From: Lojkania enalia
Taxonomy: Eukaryota > Ascomycota > Dothideomycetes > Pleosporales
Length of the DNA: 64,000 bases
NCBI GenBank assembly: GCA_010094045.1
Contig: ML986617.1
Coordinates: 124,001 to 188,000, forward strand
Reading direction: 5' to 3'
Shown here: one piece after another, positions 45,501 through 56,420 of the stretch
How positions within the stretch are numbered: the stretch's first letter is position 1
Layout of the letters: each line of letters starts with the position of its first letter
The notes under the pieces: model-generated
Databases searched by the model: none
Told to the model about the DNA's origin: nothing
What the model saw: only the letters and a program-made list of their open reading frames with translations
Position numbers and translations under genes: made by a program

Positions 45501-47852
45501 AGGACCTTCACACCCAAGCCTCGAATCAGATGCGCCGAAGACACCGGCAGACTCAGAAGGCAAAGCTGATGCACCGAAGCCCGCTGGAAATATTCCTCCA
45601 CCGCCTCCTATGCCTCCTGGTGGGGTTGGTTCTAAGATTCCCCCGCCTCCCCCTATGCCAGGCACTAATGCTAGTATTCCTCCGCCTCCGCCTCCGCCTC
45701 CGCCAGGCCAACTTGGATTTCCCGGAGGCAAGGGGATTCCTCCTCCACCTCCTATGCCCGGTCAGGTGGACGGCATACCCCCACCACCTCCCCCACCACC
45801 TCCACCTATGCCTGGCGCGAAACGACCGGGATTCTTACCAAAAGCCGCTTTCAATGCGCCGTCGTCCATTACTTTACCTGGTGTCAGACCTAAAAAGAAG
45901 CTCAAAGCTCTACATTGGGACAAAGTCGACGCCCCTCAAGCTACTGTCTGGGCTGCTCATGCACCGACCTCAGAAGAGAAGGAAGAGAAATATCGAGAAT
46001 TATCTAGGAAGGGTGTACTAGATGAGGTCGAAAAACTTTTCTTAGCAAAGGAGATCAAAGCCATTGGCAAGAAAGGGGCGAAGAAAGACGACAAGAAGCA
46101 AATAATCTCGCGCGACCTAATGCACAATTTTCAGATCAGCATGGCCAAGTACTCGTCGTATCCTGTTGACGAGTTGGTGCGAATGATCATCCATTGCGAT
46201 GCGAAACTTTTGGATGATCATGTTGTGATGGACTTCCTTCAAAAGCAAGACTTCTGCGATATCCCAGACAACGTTGCCAAGTTGATGGCGCCATACTCGA
46301 AAGACTGGACTGGGCCAAACGCAGGCGAGAGCAAGCGCGAGCAAGATCCAAACGAGCTCACAAAGGAAGACCAGATCTATCTGTTTACCGCTTACGAACT
46401 TCATCATTACTGGAAGAGTAGGATGAGGGCGCTCGCACTCACCCGTACTTTCGAACAAGAATACGATGAAATCTCCAATAAACTACTAGAGGTTTCCCGA
46501 GTAGCGGATAGTCTGAGAAGCTCAGCAAGCTTGATTAGCGTTCTTGGTTTGATTCTGGACATAGGTAACTTTATGAATGACGCCAACAAACAGGCGAACG
46601 GATTCAAATTATCAACTCTGTCTCGCTTGGGTATGCTCAAGGATGATAAGAACGAATCTACTTTCGCCGACCTTGTCGAGCGTATCGTTCGAAACCAATA
46701 TCCTGGCTGGGAAGACTTCACTAATGAGATTGGTGGTGTCATAGCGGCTCAAAAGATAAACATCGAGCAATTGCAGAACGACGCTAAGAAATATATTGAA
46801 AATATCAAGAATACGCAGATGTCACTCGATGCAGGCAATCTTTCAGATCCGACTAAATTCCATCCCGAGGATAAGGTGGCAATAGTTGTTCAGCGGAGCA
46901 TGAAGGAGGCTCGTAGGAAGGCGGAGCAACTCCAAATATTCCTTGAAGATATGCAGAAGACGTACGATGACATCATGGCTTTCTACGGAGAAGACCCACA
47001 GGATGAAAATGCCAGGCGCGATTTCTTCGCTAAGCTGGCTAACTTCGTCCTCGAGTGGAAGGTGAGATATAGTCTGCATTACTTCTCTACGAATATGGTT
47101 AACCTTGTATTCAGAAATCCAAAGAAAAGAATATCCAGTTGGAAGAAACACACCGCCGGAATGAAGCAAGCATGCGCCGCAAGGCAGGCAATGTCAATCC
47201 TCTTTCGTCTCCCGACACTGATGTTCCAAAATCCCCTGCCAGCACTGGCGCCATGGATGACCTTCTCCAGAAGCTGCGCGCTGCCAAGCCTGAAGCCCGA
47301 GATCAGCGCGACCGTCGCCGGCGCGCCCGCCTCAAAGACCGCCACCAAGTGCGCGTTGCAAGCGGGCAGAAGATCCCAGAGTTGGGCGTCAATATGGGAG
47401 ATGAAGAGGGTGATGGAGAAGAGAATTCCAAGGCGGGAGGTATGCTGAGCCCGACGTCTGAGACTAATGAATCTGAGACTTCGAATGCTATTACTTCACC
47501 TACAGATACGCCTGACGTCGCCGACCGCGCCGCGGCGATGCTCGAGGGTCTAGCTAAAGACGGAAGTCTCAGCGTACGCCGACGGAGAGAATCGGCCGAC
47601 AACGAGCGAGAGAGGAGGAGACGAAGACGAGCAGCGGCTAGCAGTGCGAAGAGTGAGGACGGAGGATTGATGAGCCCAAGCACGATTAAAGAGGAGGGCG
47701 AAGAAGAGGAGGAAAACAAAAGGGCGAGTATTGCAAGTGGCGATGGCACAGATAGCGTCGGTGTCAACACACCAGTTACTATCGTCCACCCACCGAGTCC
47801 CGAGCAGAAGAGGACAGAGAGAGAATTACCCACTCCTCCACCAGACTCATGA
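42544..47852 (+). CDS. sepA: diaphanous-related formin (SepA/Bni1 type)
   Basis: Nucleates and elongates linear actin filaments at hyphal tips and septa. Exon 1 is 42544-47061, a 53-nt intron is 47062-47114 and exon 2 is 47115-47852; 1751 aa. The join EWK-KSKEKNIQLEE continues the FH2 exit helix; reading through gives a different frame. Order: disordered Ser-rich N-terminus (1-270), GTPase-binding/FH3 region about 275-720 (FMNLMVKRGW, NILGKINRRKGQG, ALMNNKYG), coiled coil about 720-830, FH1 with several PPPPP runs about 1016-1093, FH2 about 1110-1505 (KKLKALHWDKVD, LGLILDIGNFMNDANKQANGFKLSTL), and a C-terminal DAD-like segment (AMDDLLQKLRAAK, then basic RRRRARLKDR). The DAD would bind the N-terminus and keep the protein inactive until Rho GTPase binding. 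Confidence 0.95.
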
Positions 47853-48559
47853 CGCCTTTGACGCCCTACAAAATATCCATATTCACATTCGATTGTTGTA
47901 CAGTAGCTCTTGGGGCCAGCGTGTCATTGGACGACAAACGGATTCGCAGCTTTGTTGTTTTTGATGCATTTAGGGGGGTTAGGGAATCATCTGTCTCGTG
48001 CTTTTCACTTCTATTGCATGGATAGCGCTGGGGTTTATAGTCTTGGCGCTTGGGTGTAGGTTTGAAGGGAAGGGTTGGAGCCTTTTTGTATATGAGTGGG
48101 GAGGGTGACTTGTTAGTGAACCCTAACTATTCGCATATTTGGTGCTGTTCATTTAATACCAATTATATTTTCTTCCTGCCTACTCGCTGCATCCGGACTT
48201 GAGAATTGGGTTTTAGTTGAGAGTCGAGATGCGTATACAGAACTGAACAGCGATATCGCGAAGACGTCACTCATGTTCGAGATCTAACCGCTTATTTTCC
48301 GAAAATATCTCTGATGACGAACCTGATAGGACGGATGGAAGCGAGCCTTCGTCCTGGGCCTCTGGCATGGTATGTTTAGATAGTTGAAAGGTTGCCTCTT
48401 AGAGTCAATAAGCTGTATAGGCATGCCCATTGAAATCAGCTGGCTAGGCATTGTTGAATTTGAAATACTGCGCAAACGCCACGCCTAAGAGCGTCAGCAA
48501 AGTGTATATTACTTATGAAACCCATGTATATATAAATCTGGACACACGGTATTTCCGTT
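47853..48559. other. intergenic, formin 3' region
   Basis: No coding signal. The right end should once have carried the 5' part of the aldehyde dehydrogenase, but no matching frame is seen. Confidence 0.4.
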
Positions 48560-49383
48560 TCTGGAAACTGGCGCGTTGCTGGCGGGCCACATGGATATCG
48601 ACAAGATATCGTTTACGGGATCCGGCGCATCGGGACGGAAGGTTGTCGATGCAACGAATAAGAGCAATATGAAGAAAGTGACGCTAGAACTTTGGGGGGA
48701 AGAGCCCGAGCCTGGTATTTGCGGATGCGGATTTGGAGAATGCGTTGGTGGGGAATTCTCAGGGTTTCTTGTTCAATTCGGGTCAGGCTTGTATCGCAGC
48801 TTCAAGGCTCTTTGTTCAGTCTTCGATTGCGGAGAAGTTTATTGAGGGGTAGAAGGAGAGATTTCGGGGCGCGGAGGGTATTATGGGGGATCCAAGTGAG
48901 CCGACGACTATGCTGGGTCCGCTAGCTGATAATAAGCAGCTTGAGCGCGTGCTAGGTTTCATCGAGGCTGGGAAGTCCGAAGCGAAGTTGCTAGTTGGTG
49001 GGGAGAGGAAGAGCAATAAAGGCGCCTTTGTTCAACCCACTATTTTCCTCAATCCATCCAAGGACTCGACGATTTATCGAGAAGAGATATTCGGGCCCGT
49101 TCTTACCGTCCTCACATTCGACACCGAGGAAGAAGCTATTAGGTTGGCGAACGATACGTCATATGGCCTTTCAGCAACTATCTATACTGGTAGCACGTCG
49201 ACAGCCCTGAGAGTTGCAAGCAGGATTAAGGCGGGAACGATCGCAGTGAATGGGACCTTCGTGCCGGATAATAATACGCCCTTTGGTGGGTATAAAATGA
49301 GCGGCAATGGTAGGGAACTTGGCAAAGAGGGTTTGATGAGCTATTTGCAGTTGAAGACTATCAAGATTAACATGGGTGTTTGA
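48560..49383 (+). pseudogene. aldehyde dehydrogenase pseudogene (5' truncated, frameshift, nonsense)
   Basis: Reads as the C-terminal 55% of an NAD(P)-dependent ALDH. It starts abruptly at LETGALLAGHMDIDKISFTGS, so about 200 N-terminal residues are missing. An extra T at 48691-48693 breaks the frame inside VTLEL|GGKSPSL, and an in-frame TAG at 48850-48852 interrupts just after EKFIEG. Between the lesions the catalytic loop FNSGQACIAASR is intact, with the Cys codon at 48790-48792. From 48883 the frame is open to the stop at 49383 and carries GPLADNKQ, EEIFGPVLTVLTF and the closing FGGYKMSGNGRELGKEG. Both lesions are simple to see; the locus cannot make an active enzyme. Good sequence preservation suggests fairly recent loss. 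Confidence 0.9.
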
Positions 49384-50795
49384 CTAGACAAAATCAGATG
49401 AAGGAGGAGAGGAGGGTGAGGAGGCTTTGAAGAGAGAATACTATGCATAACAAAAGATCAGAAAGCTGATATGAAGTAAAACACTTAGCTCAGAATGAAA
49501 TATGCGAAAGATCATTTGAAATTTCTCAACTTGAATCGCGAGGTGCAATAGGAACAGAAGAGGAGCCAACTTCAGTCTTTCGCTACTCCACAGTCACCGC
49601 AGCCAGGCGTATTGATGATGAACTGCCCGCCCTCCTGTACATTTACGATTCATCTTAGATCTAGACTCACAATTATCTTCCTCCAATCCTCAATCTTCAC
49701 AAGATTCTGTCCCGATTCTCTAGGTTGCCAGCTCTCTGCACCATAAGGCCTCATAACTCTCCTCTCAGAAGTGATACTGAATATGATCAGTGCCCTACAC
49801 TCGATAACTCGCTTCACTCCGTCGCCCCCTCTTCTCCTTGCCTCTTGAACCCTTTCTGATACTAAACTCCTGAACGATGATAGGGCACCTCTTGTCCAGG
49901 ACCTCGACATCCGGGATTCGAGTATTGGTCATGTGGAGGTGGACGGCAGAGGCACTGTGCCATGTAGGAAACCGCTCCACCACAAACTGTTTCACCGTAC
50001 GCAAACTTATAGCCCTATTGCGCGGAAGAGAAAGGCGCGCTCACAAAGAAGAAAAACGCTATATGATGGAGGTATCGCAAAACAGGAAGAACTGGTAAAG
50101 TCCATGGGGCTTCCTGTGCTGAGCCATCCGACCTACCAAGACTCTTGGGTACTTTAAGCAGCATTACATGAAAAATTGTAATGACTTCGATCCAGTACCA
50201 CATTCTATCCATGCCTTCTTCACCAGTATCTGACCGGATACAATCAACACCATTGCAAGAAAGGACGTCCTCACTCTCCCCTTTGATGAGCCGCCCTTCA
50301 AATGATTGAAGCTTATCTCCAGTATCGAACGCCTCATATTCCGATCCTTGATCGCCCAGATATCTTGGTTATAGTGGAGTAGGGGGTACGACATTGCCGA
50401 GTCTAGGACTCTGCGCCCTAGAGACGAAAGAATTATTTTCATGACGTTTATAATATTCGTAATTAAATTATACAGGATGCTAAATTCGACTGATGAGCGG
50501 CTAGTGAAGAGTGAAGGTTGCTTTAACTCAGCTCTGCAATTTCTTGATGCTGTCGTCGCATATTAAAAGCGCTATTTAAACAGTCTTAGCATTTTCCTAA
50601 TTCTTGCTTCTAAGGTTATATACATGGCACGATCTCTATTAAAGACTAGCCTGATATCGTGTTATACTAAGACAAACAGTATAAATAGCCTTGACCCCCA
50701 ATAGATTTGAATTCACGTAGTTTTCCCACCCGTCTGCCCATATAATTTACATTGCTAAATATGCATCATTAACTCTAGCGAGAGGAAGTTTGTGA
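49384..50795. other. intergenic or heavily decayed DNA
   Basis: About 1.4 kb between two relics. Short minus-strand frames (for example around 49795-50004 and 50164-50442) have a coding look in places but match no family I know. It may hold the lost DNA-binding part of the transcription factor relic; I could not find a CX2CX6C cluster. Confidence 0.4.
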
Positions 50796-51885
50796 CAGCT
50801 AACCGGGACAGTCCTTCGGATGTCACCTGATATAGGCATCCATTGGGAAGCCAATGCTATCCTGACCTTGAATAACAATATTCTTAATAGAAGGTGAGGA
50901 ATGTACTGGGTGACATATCGGCTTGGTCGGTTACTGGCAATAACCTTAGGGAGACCGTTCGGTATAGTAGATCCTTCTGCGAGCATAGGGTTTCCAAGCC
51001 CTTATAGGACACGTCATCTAGAAGCCAAATTGGATATATATTTTCAAAAGAGCCCCAAAAAACTTAGCAGCGTTTACGCAACTGAGGTTGAAGATTCATT
51101 AAGTGCTGTCACCAATTGCGGGAGACCTCCATGGCATATCCGCGCCCAAACCATAGCATATAGCTGCGAAATATCTAATCAAATCCCTAAGAATTGAAAG
51201 CAGACACACCAGTACTAGGTTGAGCTTTTTCTAAAAGTGTATTTTCATGCAATAGCAAGTGAGAAGCTATATGCAACAACGCTCTCTTCTCCACCGACCA
51301 AATTCTCGGATGCCGGAGCCGCTGCTAGAGTCTTTGAGTCTTTGTTTCGAATCTTCGTCGAACATGATTATAGGGTAAGAGTGCGCCAAAGAGTGAGCAC
51401 ATAATCGGTAATCTCTGGGTTTCGGCTCAGAGATTGTTTATCGCTGGCTTAACATTGATGTATTCGGTATGGAACTCAGATGAGATTCGCACCATCACTC
51501 CAACCCAAGAGAAGATTGTCACTGTTCAAAGTTGCGCGTCTACCCTGGCCGCAATGGCGGAAAGATTCCTTGGAGCGATTGGGTGTAGAGATGCGTTCGA
51601 AGCGCTTTCAGCGGTTACGATCAAAAGATTCTTTCATCTCAGGTTGTCGCAATTTTAGGGCCTGAAACTGAATCAATACAACACAGCTTCCCAATCGTAA
51701 GTTGGGCACACAATCTGCAAGCAGAAGGCTCTTTAGAGGACGTCTTTTCCGTATTGTCGAACGATACCTTCGCACTTAGCGATATGTTGGAGTCCAATGC
51801 TCAGTGGCTATAGAGTTTTGCAAGCAACAGCCTCGGCGGCTTTGGCAATTTTGAGTGGAAGGCAAATTTCTGGAGTTTTTGTGGA
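50796..51885 (+). pseudogene. relic of a Zn2Cys6-type fungal transcription factor
   Basis: Pieces of the fungal-specific transcription factor middle domain can be read in order. First LRMSPDIGIHWEANAILT, then an in-frame TGA at 50895-50897, then MYWVTYRLGRLLAITLGRPFGIVD (the conserved RRxFWxxYxLDRxLxxxLGRPxxI block), then a gap with stops, then SAQRLFIAGLTLMYSVW and AMAERFLGAIGCRDAFEALS near 51424-51615, and finally DVFSVLSNDTFALSDMLE near 51740-51810. These are the expected N-to-C order and spacing of the family. The zinc cluster itself is not seen upstream. Several frame changes and stops separate the blocks, so it is not functional. The family assignment rests on the LGRPFGI and LFIAGLT blocks. 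Confidence 0.75.
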
Positions 51886-52194
51886 TGAATAGTTAAATGT
51901 ATAATGTGACGGTTAATAGTGAAGGAGCTATGGTTATATTATGTGATTATGGCTTGTGTGGCAGTCACCACCTGTAGATACTAGAGAGAGCTGCCTGCGG
52001 GAGTAGACAAGGAGAAGACAGATACAACAAAATAGACAATCAACCATTTCATGCCCTATTCCCTCACATATAACAATGATGTAGATTACTAAGTATTGAC
52101 TAATCGCAAAAAGCTCGTTCGTATAATATCTGCAGTCTCCTTGAGAAGTTTATTTCTTCCATTCTATTAGAAACCTATCTGTATCTTCATTTCA
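51886..52194. other. intergenic
   Basis: AT-rich. Holds the 3' UTR of the FAD oxidase. No coding signal. Confidence 0.4.
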
Positions 52195-53679
52195 TCACAA
52201 TTTTGTCGTCTCTTGAAACTTCCAGTCTTCCCTTGTTGCCATCCTCTGCTTATTCCATACTCTCGGTCCTTGCTCTCCTTCCTCCAGGCCATTCTTTGGA
52301 CCTGAATCAACTGCTCTCCATCTCCATAACTTGGCGTACTCATTCTTGCTCATGGGATTTTCGATAATATTCACAACTTCTCTTCCTAGGATTGGAAAGA
52401 ACTTAAAACCGTGACCAGACCCCCCTGAACAGACCATTAAACCTTTGTCCTCAGGATCACGATCGATGACGAAGCTGTTGTCAAGGCTGTCCGTATACCA
52501 GCAATTTCGGACGCCCGAAATTCCACAAGGCATTAACTCAGGGAAGAGATCTCGCACAACACCCTTGATAGCATCCACCCCCTGCTTCGTAATCTGCGGG
52601 TCTTGTTTCTCTGGCCAATATGCTGTTACCGGCTGACTGACCCTCAAGTTCTTGCCACTTCTGGGGTCTCTCACAGTTTGATAATTGGTGTATTTAGTCC
52701 CCCGATATCCAATCTTCATGATGCCGGTCTCGGTGCGGGGAAACCCGCCAAGGCCATGACCTTTGCCCCAACCACCCCACGAATAAACTGGGAAGTTTTC
52801 TGGAGCATACTTGTCCCACAGATCTGGCCTCTGTTGTTTTGGCGGGAGCTGAATATAGGCGACAGTGCCAGCTGTAGCTTCGAGAAGAGTGGATGTGTGG
52901 GGAAGTAGCGTCGTAGTCCAGGGGCCTGCAGCAACAACGACCAGGTCCGCTTGGTGATACAAACCGTCGGCCGTTTTAACACCATTCGTGACACCTTGGA
53001 CTGAGCGAGTGAATTTAGTGACTGTTCCCTTGTTGCCTCCAAGGACAAGTCTCACGTTGGCATTGTAGAGCAAATGTAGGGCCCAGTAGCAGGCTTTGCT
53101 GGCATGAACGAAGCCACCTAGAGTGTCGTACACCCCTACTATCTTGCCCCTTCGCTTTCGCAAGCCCATGGGGTCAAACTTATCGCTCAATCCATTGCGA
53201 TTTGCCCGTTGCTGATCATTTGCGTCTCCAATGATATACTGAGTATCACGGAGTCCTTCTCTTTCTAAATTTTCCAGAGTTTCTTCTTCAAATGTACTAA
53301 TTTTGTCATCCTTGCTCAGCCTCAAGAATCCACAATTAATCCAAACTTTGTCTCCCGGACATAGTCCCTTTGGCAAATCTTCTGCGTTTGAGTTTGCTAT
53401 CTGCTTGTTCCACTCATTCCAAAGATCTATCGCCTCAAAGGCAAGCTTTTGATGCAATATCTCTTTCCCATAGGACAGTCTAATTACTTTATTAATGTCC
53501 GCGCTCGCTGCATCGGCACCGTTTGAGGTAGAATATTCATTATCGAGATACGGTTGCCGGTCGAAAATTGTGATGTTCGAATACCCAGCCTTGCTAAGAT
53601 GAAGCGCTGTAGATAACCCAAAGACACCGGCACCGACTATGATGATAGGTGATGTCTTGGAGAGCGGACTAGAGGCCAT
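52195..53679 (-). CDS. FAD-dependent amine/amino-acid oxidase (sarcosine/saccharopine oxidase-like)
   Basis: Single exon, 494 aa, no lesions. The N-terminus has the dinucleotide-binding motif IIIVGAGVFGLSTALHL (GxGxxG) and an acidic residue after strand 2 (ITIFDR). Further family landmarks are DINKVIRLSYG near residue 65, VYDTLGGFVHASKACYWAL, LVVVAAGPWTTTLLP, and the C-terminal CWYTDSLDNSFVID with CSGGSGHGFKFFPILG, which closes the flavin site. This is the group of monomeric sarcosine oxidases, L-pipecolate/L-saccharopine oxidases and fructosyl amino acid oxidases, which oxidise secondary amines and release H2O2. The exact substrate cannot be read off. No classic SKL end (it ends TTKL), although TKL-type ends can be weak peroxisomal signals. 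It stands alone among pseudogenes. Confidence 0.9.
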   Translation of the reverse strand: MASSPLSKTSPIIIVGAGVFGLSTALHLSKAGYSNITIFDRQPYLDNEYSTSNGADAASADINKVIRLSYGKEILHQKLAFEAIDLWNEWNKQIANSNAEDLPKGLCPGDKVWINCGFLRLSKDDKISTFEEETLENLEREGLRDTQYIIGDANDQQRANRNGLSDKFDPMGLRKRRGKIVGVYDTLGGFVHASKACYWALHLLYNANVRLVLGGNKGTVTKFTRSVQGVTNGVKTADGLYHQADLVVVAAGPWTTTLLPHTSTLLEATAGTVAYIQLPPKQQRPDLWDKYAPENFPVYSWGGWGKGHGLGGFPRTETGIMKIGYRGTKYTNYQTVRDPRSGKNLRVSQPVTAYWPEKQDPQITKQGVDAIKGVVRDLFPELMPCGISGVRNCWYTDSLDNSFVIDRDPEDKGLMVCSGGSGHGFKFFPILGREVVNIIENPMSKNEYAKLWRWRAVDSGPKNGLEEGEQGPRVWNKQRMATREDWKFQETTKL

Positions 53680-54429
53680 ACTGTCACGTGGAGCGGGGTG
53701 AATGTGCGCGGACCTTTTTTTTAAGCAGATTCAGCGAAAACTAGATTTTTTCGGCTACGACCTTTAGCGCACTTCTTATTCGCGCTTATTATCGGACTAG
53801 GTGTTAACCACGGCTATACTCTGCTGTATGACGAACGAACATAACCACTGCTCAATGCTAGCGCAGTGTATATCAGAATAATCAGCCGACTTCGGGATTA
53901 GGCTAGTCTATCAGTGTTGTGCCGATACCCCACTCTACATGATTGCCTACGACTGCCATCCATCCGCAGCGCTATGAAGCAATAGGCCATATAGGGAGTG
54001 GGCTTCATTCCCTAAGGTGAGATGGGCACCTAAAACTTGTGGGAACTACATCAATGCATGCGTCTATCCTATTGCATTAGGTTTGATAGGGGCCCGCAAA
54101 AATGTAGAGTCCCAGGTTTCCATTTCTACCTCTCTAGAGATGAAATATCGTTCCCACACTATATCTTCAGAATAAATTGAGTGCAATAAGACCCAGACCC
54201 ACAAATTCAAGTACATGTATTGACTACTTGAAGCTACTAAGTTTTTTGTGGTTTCAATGTCGAAGATTCTTTCAAAGTTAATACTACGTTAAGATAATAA
54301 GACTTGTTTCTTCACCAGTCTAGTAAGGCAACCCCCTGGATAGGCCCATCCGCGGCCGTTCCCTTTGGCAGGCCTGCACTATGCACTATCGAAGAACTTC
54401 CGAATTGGATAATGACCTCGAACACGAGA
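53680..54429. other. intergenic, oxidase promoter side
   Basis: AT-rich, no coding signal until the MFS relic. The N-terminal codons of the transporter may lie in its right end but are not recognisable. Confidence 0.4.
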
Positions 54430-55260
54430 TGCCGGAACCGAACGATGCCTCGAAACCTACACAATTCTACCTATAGAAACGCCTAGGAACCTCACAAGAA
54501 GAGAAGAAATTGACTCAGAAACCTGACATCTATGTCTTGGCCTTTTGCCGGGTCATTGGCAAAGGACCTCAGCCGAAACAACATTAACAATGCCTATGTC
54601 TACGGTATGAGGGAAGGGTTTGGCCTCTATGAAGATGCGTTAAATTGGCTCATTGCCGACTTATAAGTTGGCCACATCCGCGGACAGATTCCAGCGAATA
54701 TGCTTCTCACCAGACTGACGTTGTGGTACTACCTTCCCGCTACCGAATCTCTCTGGAATATTTTTGTCTTGTCCCTCTATAGTGCGCCAATATGAATCAA
54801 ATGTATGCTTTACGCTCCTACATTGGCTTTATTGAAGCCGAGAGTTGGCCTTGTCTGCATTTCATGATTGGAAAGTGGTATAGAAATCGCAAAGTGAACA
54901 AGTGGAATCCTGACCGCAGCCAGGATTTCCGCAGCAATGTTCTCTGGATACATCCAAATTGGTATTTATGAGATTATGAATGGCCATCTTTAGTGGCGCG
55001 GCTGGCGATGGCTGTTCATCGTTAGTGGGTCCTTTAATCCAGAATATTGAATGATCGGGTACTTATTTAGATACTAAAAACTTCCTCATTACGTGTCCGA
55101 TGGTGTTCATTGGTTTGTTTTCATACTAGATCTAATGTACAAGGAGTCTTGGTAGATGACAGAAGAAGAACGATAACTCTGTATCAAGCGTCTCAAGGCC
55201 GATAATCGGAAACCGTTGGGGAGAGCGTCCCCGGTCGATGACATTGGTGGGTGATGGTTA
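54430..55260 (+). pseudogene. relic of an MFS anion:cation symporter (allantoate/pantothenate permease type)
   Basis: Collinear pieces of the ACS family (Dal5/Liz1/Seo1-like) are readable with frame changes and stops: EEKKLTQKPDIYVLAFC, then LSRNNINNAYVYGMREGFGLY, ALNWLIADL followed by TAA, VGHIRGQIPANMLLTRL, the SLW block, ALRSYIGFIEAESWPCLHFMIGKWYR, MFSGYIQIGIY, WRWLFIV and finally MTEEE...KRLKADNRKPLG of the central cytosolic loop near 55154-55220. This covers transmembrane helices 1-6; the second half of the transporter is not found. At least six disabling changes are visible. Assignment rests on NNINNAYVxGM and GQIPxNMLLTR, which are typical of this family. Confidence 0.78.
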
Positions 55261-55329
55261 CATGGTTTAGCTGAGTTGCATTCGGTCTTGACTAGACTTC
55301 CTGCTACTAAAGTGCATAATTAGACCTAA

Positions 55330-56040
55330 AGCTAACGATTACAAGTCTTATTTATTTCGTCTACGATGCACCAACGACTTCAACCATGGCCCGTGGCGTA
55401 AGGCGGAGAAATACTCCTTTCCTAAAGTGAACAATCCGCTCACCGTTTAGTCAGCCATATTAATCGGCTAGATGTTGTTCTCTGGTGTTTATAACGACTG
55501 ACGCGGATCCTGATGGGAGACTATAAGTGTGATTTGCGTCGTAAAAATTATCTCTGAAATCATATGGATCAAATGGTAGGTTTCCAAACTTGCAAACTTC
55601 TTCATCTTCTTCATCTTCTACATCGTAGAAAGATCCAGTCGCTCTTTCCTATTATTATTAGCGCAGTCCGAGAGGTCTGCGGCGTAAACACCGAAGAGTG
55701 TACCATCACCATCGCATCTTGCAACAGCATTGGCCTCGTACATGGTACATGGTAGAATTAGGCCAGTACAGAACAACTCTCCCCGCATAACTTACTAACA
55801 TCATCTAGATCTTCGTCCCAACTGTTGAGGTTTCTAGTTCTACCGTGGATATCGGACTACTCTTTCCGCATCTCTGGCCATGACTTCCCAGGCACTAGTT
55901 GCCTAGTTTTTAACTCGTAGAGAGAAGCTGCGGCAGCAAAAGTTGGAATGTGTAAAACCAACCTCTCTGGAGGATAGTTTCTCGTGGCTTCGTCGAATTC
56001 CTGGCATATTTTCTTGAATCAAAGGAAATAGGGATAGTTG
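55330..56040 (-). pseudogene. unrecognised decayed gene
   Basis: On the minus strand a coding-like text continues over about 700 nt with two in-frame stops and at least one frame change. Blocks include EFDEATRNYPPERLVLHIPTF, TRQLVPGKSWPEMRKE (then TAG), DIHGRTRNLNSWDED, LLQDAMVMVHSSVFTPQ, and in another frame CKFGNLPFDPYDFRDNFYDA and NGERIVHFRKGVFLRL. The mix of residues and lack of low complexity argue for a former protein. I cannot name the family. Its position suggests it replaced or abutted the missing half of the MFS relic. Confidence 0.4.
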
Positions 56041-56420
56041 GCCTGCAGGAGAAGGAAGCGAGGCTGAGTGGTATTAACAAAGAGGTATATGGACGGTTCT
56101 TTCTCTTTATGGAACGTGAATCTATTGGATTATCGTACTTTCTGGAACATGGTAACTTGATATGAGCAACGGCACCTTCCTACGATCTAGATCCGTTTCC
56201 CCGTCCATGGGGAGGATCTTGACTCTCCATATTTGCATTGTGCTTCACGCTCACCCACTAACTACGCGCCGATCTTTCAGTCGGGGATAGCAAGTCATCC
56301 CGACTGGGTATTACGTTGCATTAGTTGCATCTGATACCCATATTATTATCCAAGCCAAACGCCTCAAAAAGCTTTTACGCCACGTGTACCTAACCCTACA
56401 AGTCCAACTCGACGGGCCTC
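56041..56420. other. intergenic
   Basis: Promoter side of the small membrane protein gene. No coding signal. Confidence 0.4.

Noticed and set aside
48560..49383. Treating the two ALDH lesions as introns to rescue a gene
   Set aside because: The single-base shift and the isolated TAG have no splice sites around them that would remove them without deleting the conserved text, and the N-terminal 200 residues are missing anyway.
53680..56420. RIP-mutated transposon
   Set aside because: The decayed text reads as host-type MFS and an unknown protein, with no transposase, reverse transcriptase or terminal repeats, and base composition is not extremely AT-rich.
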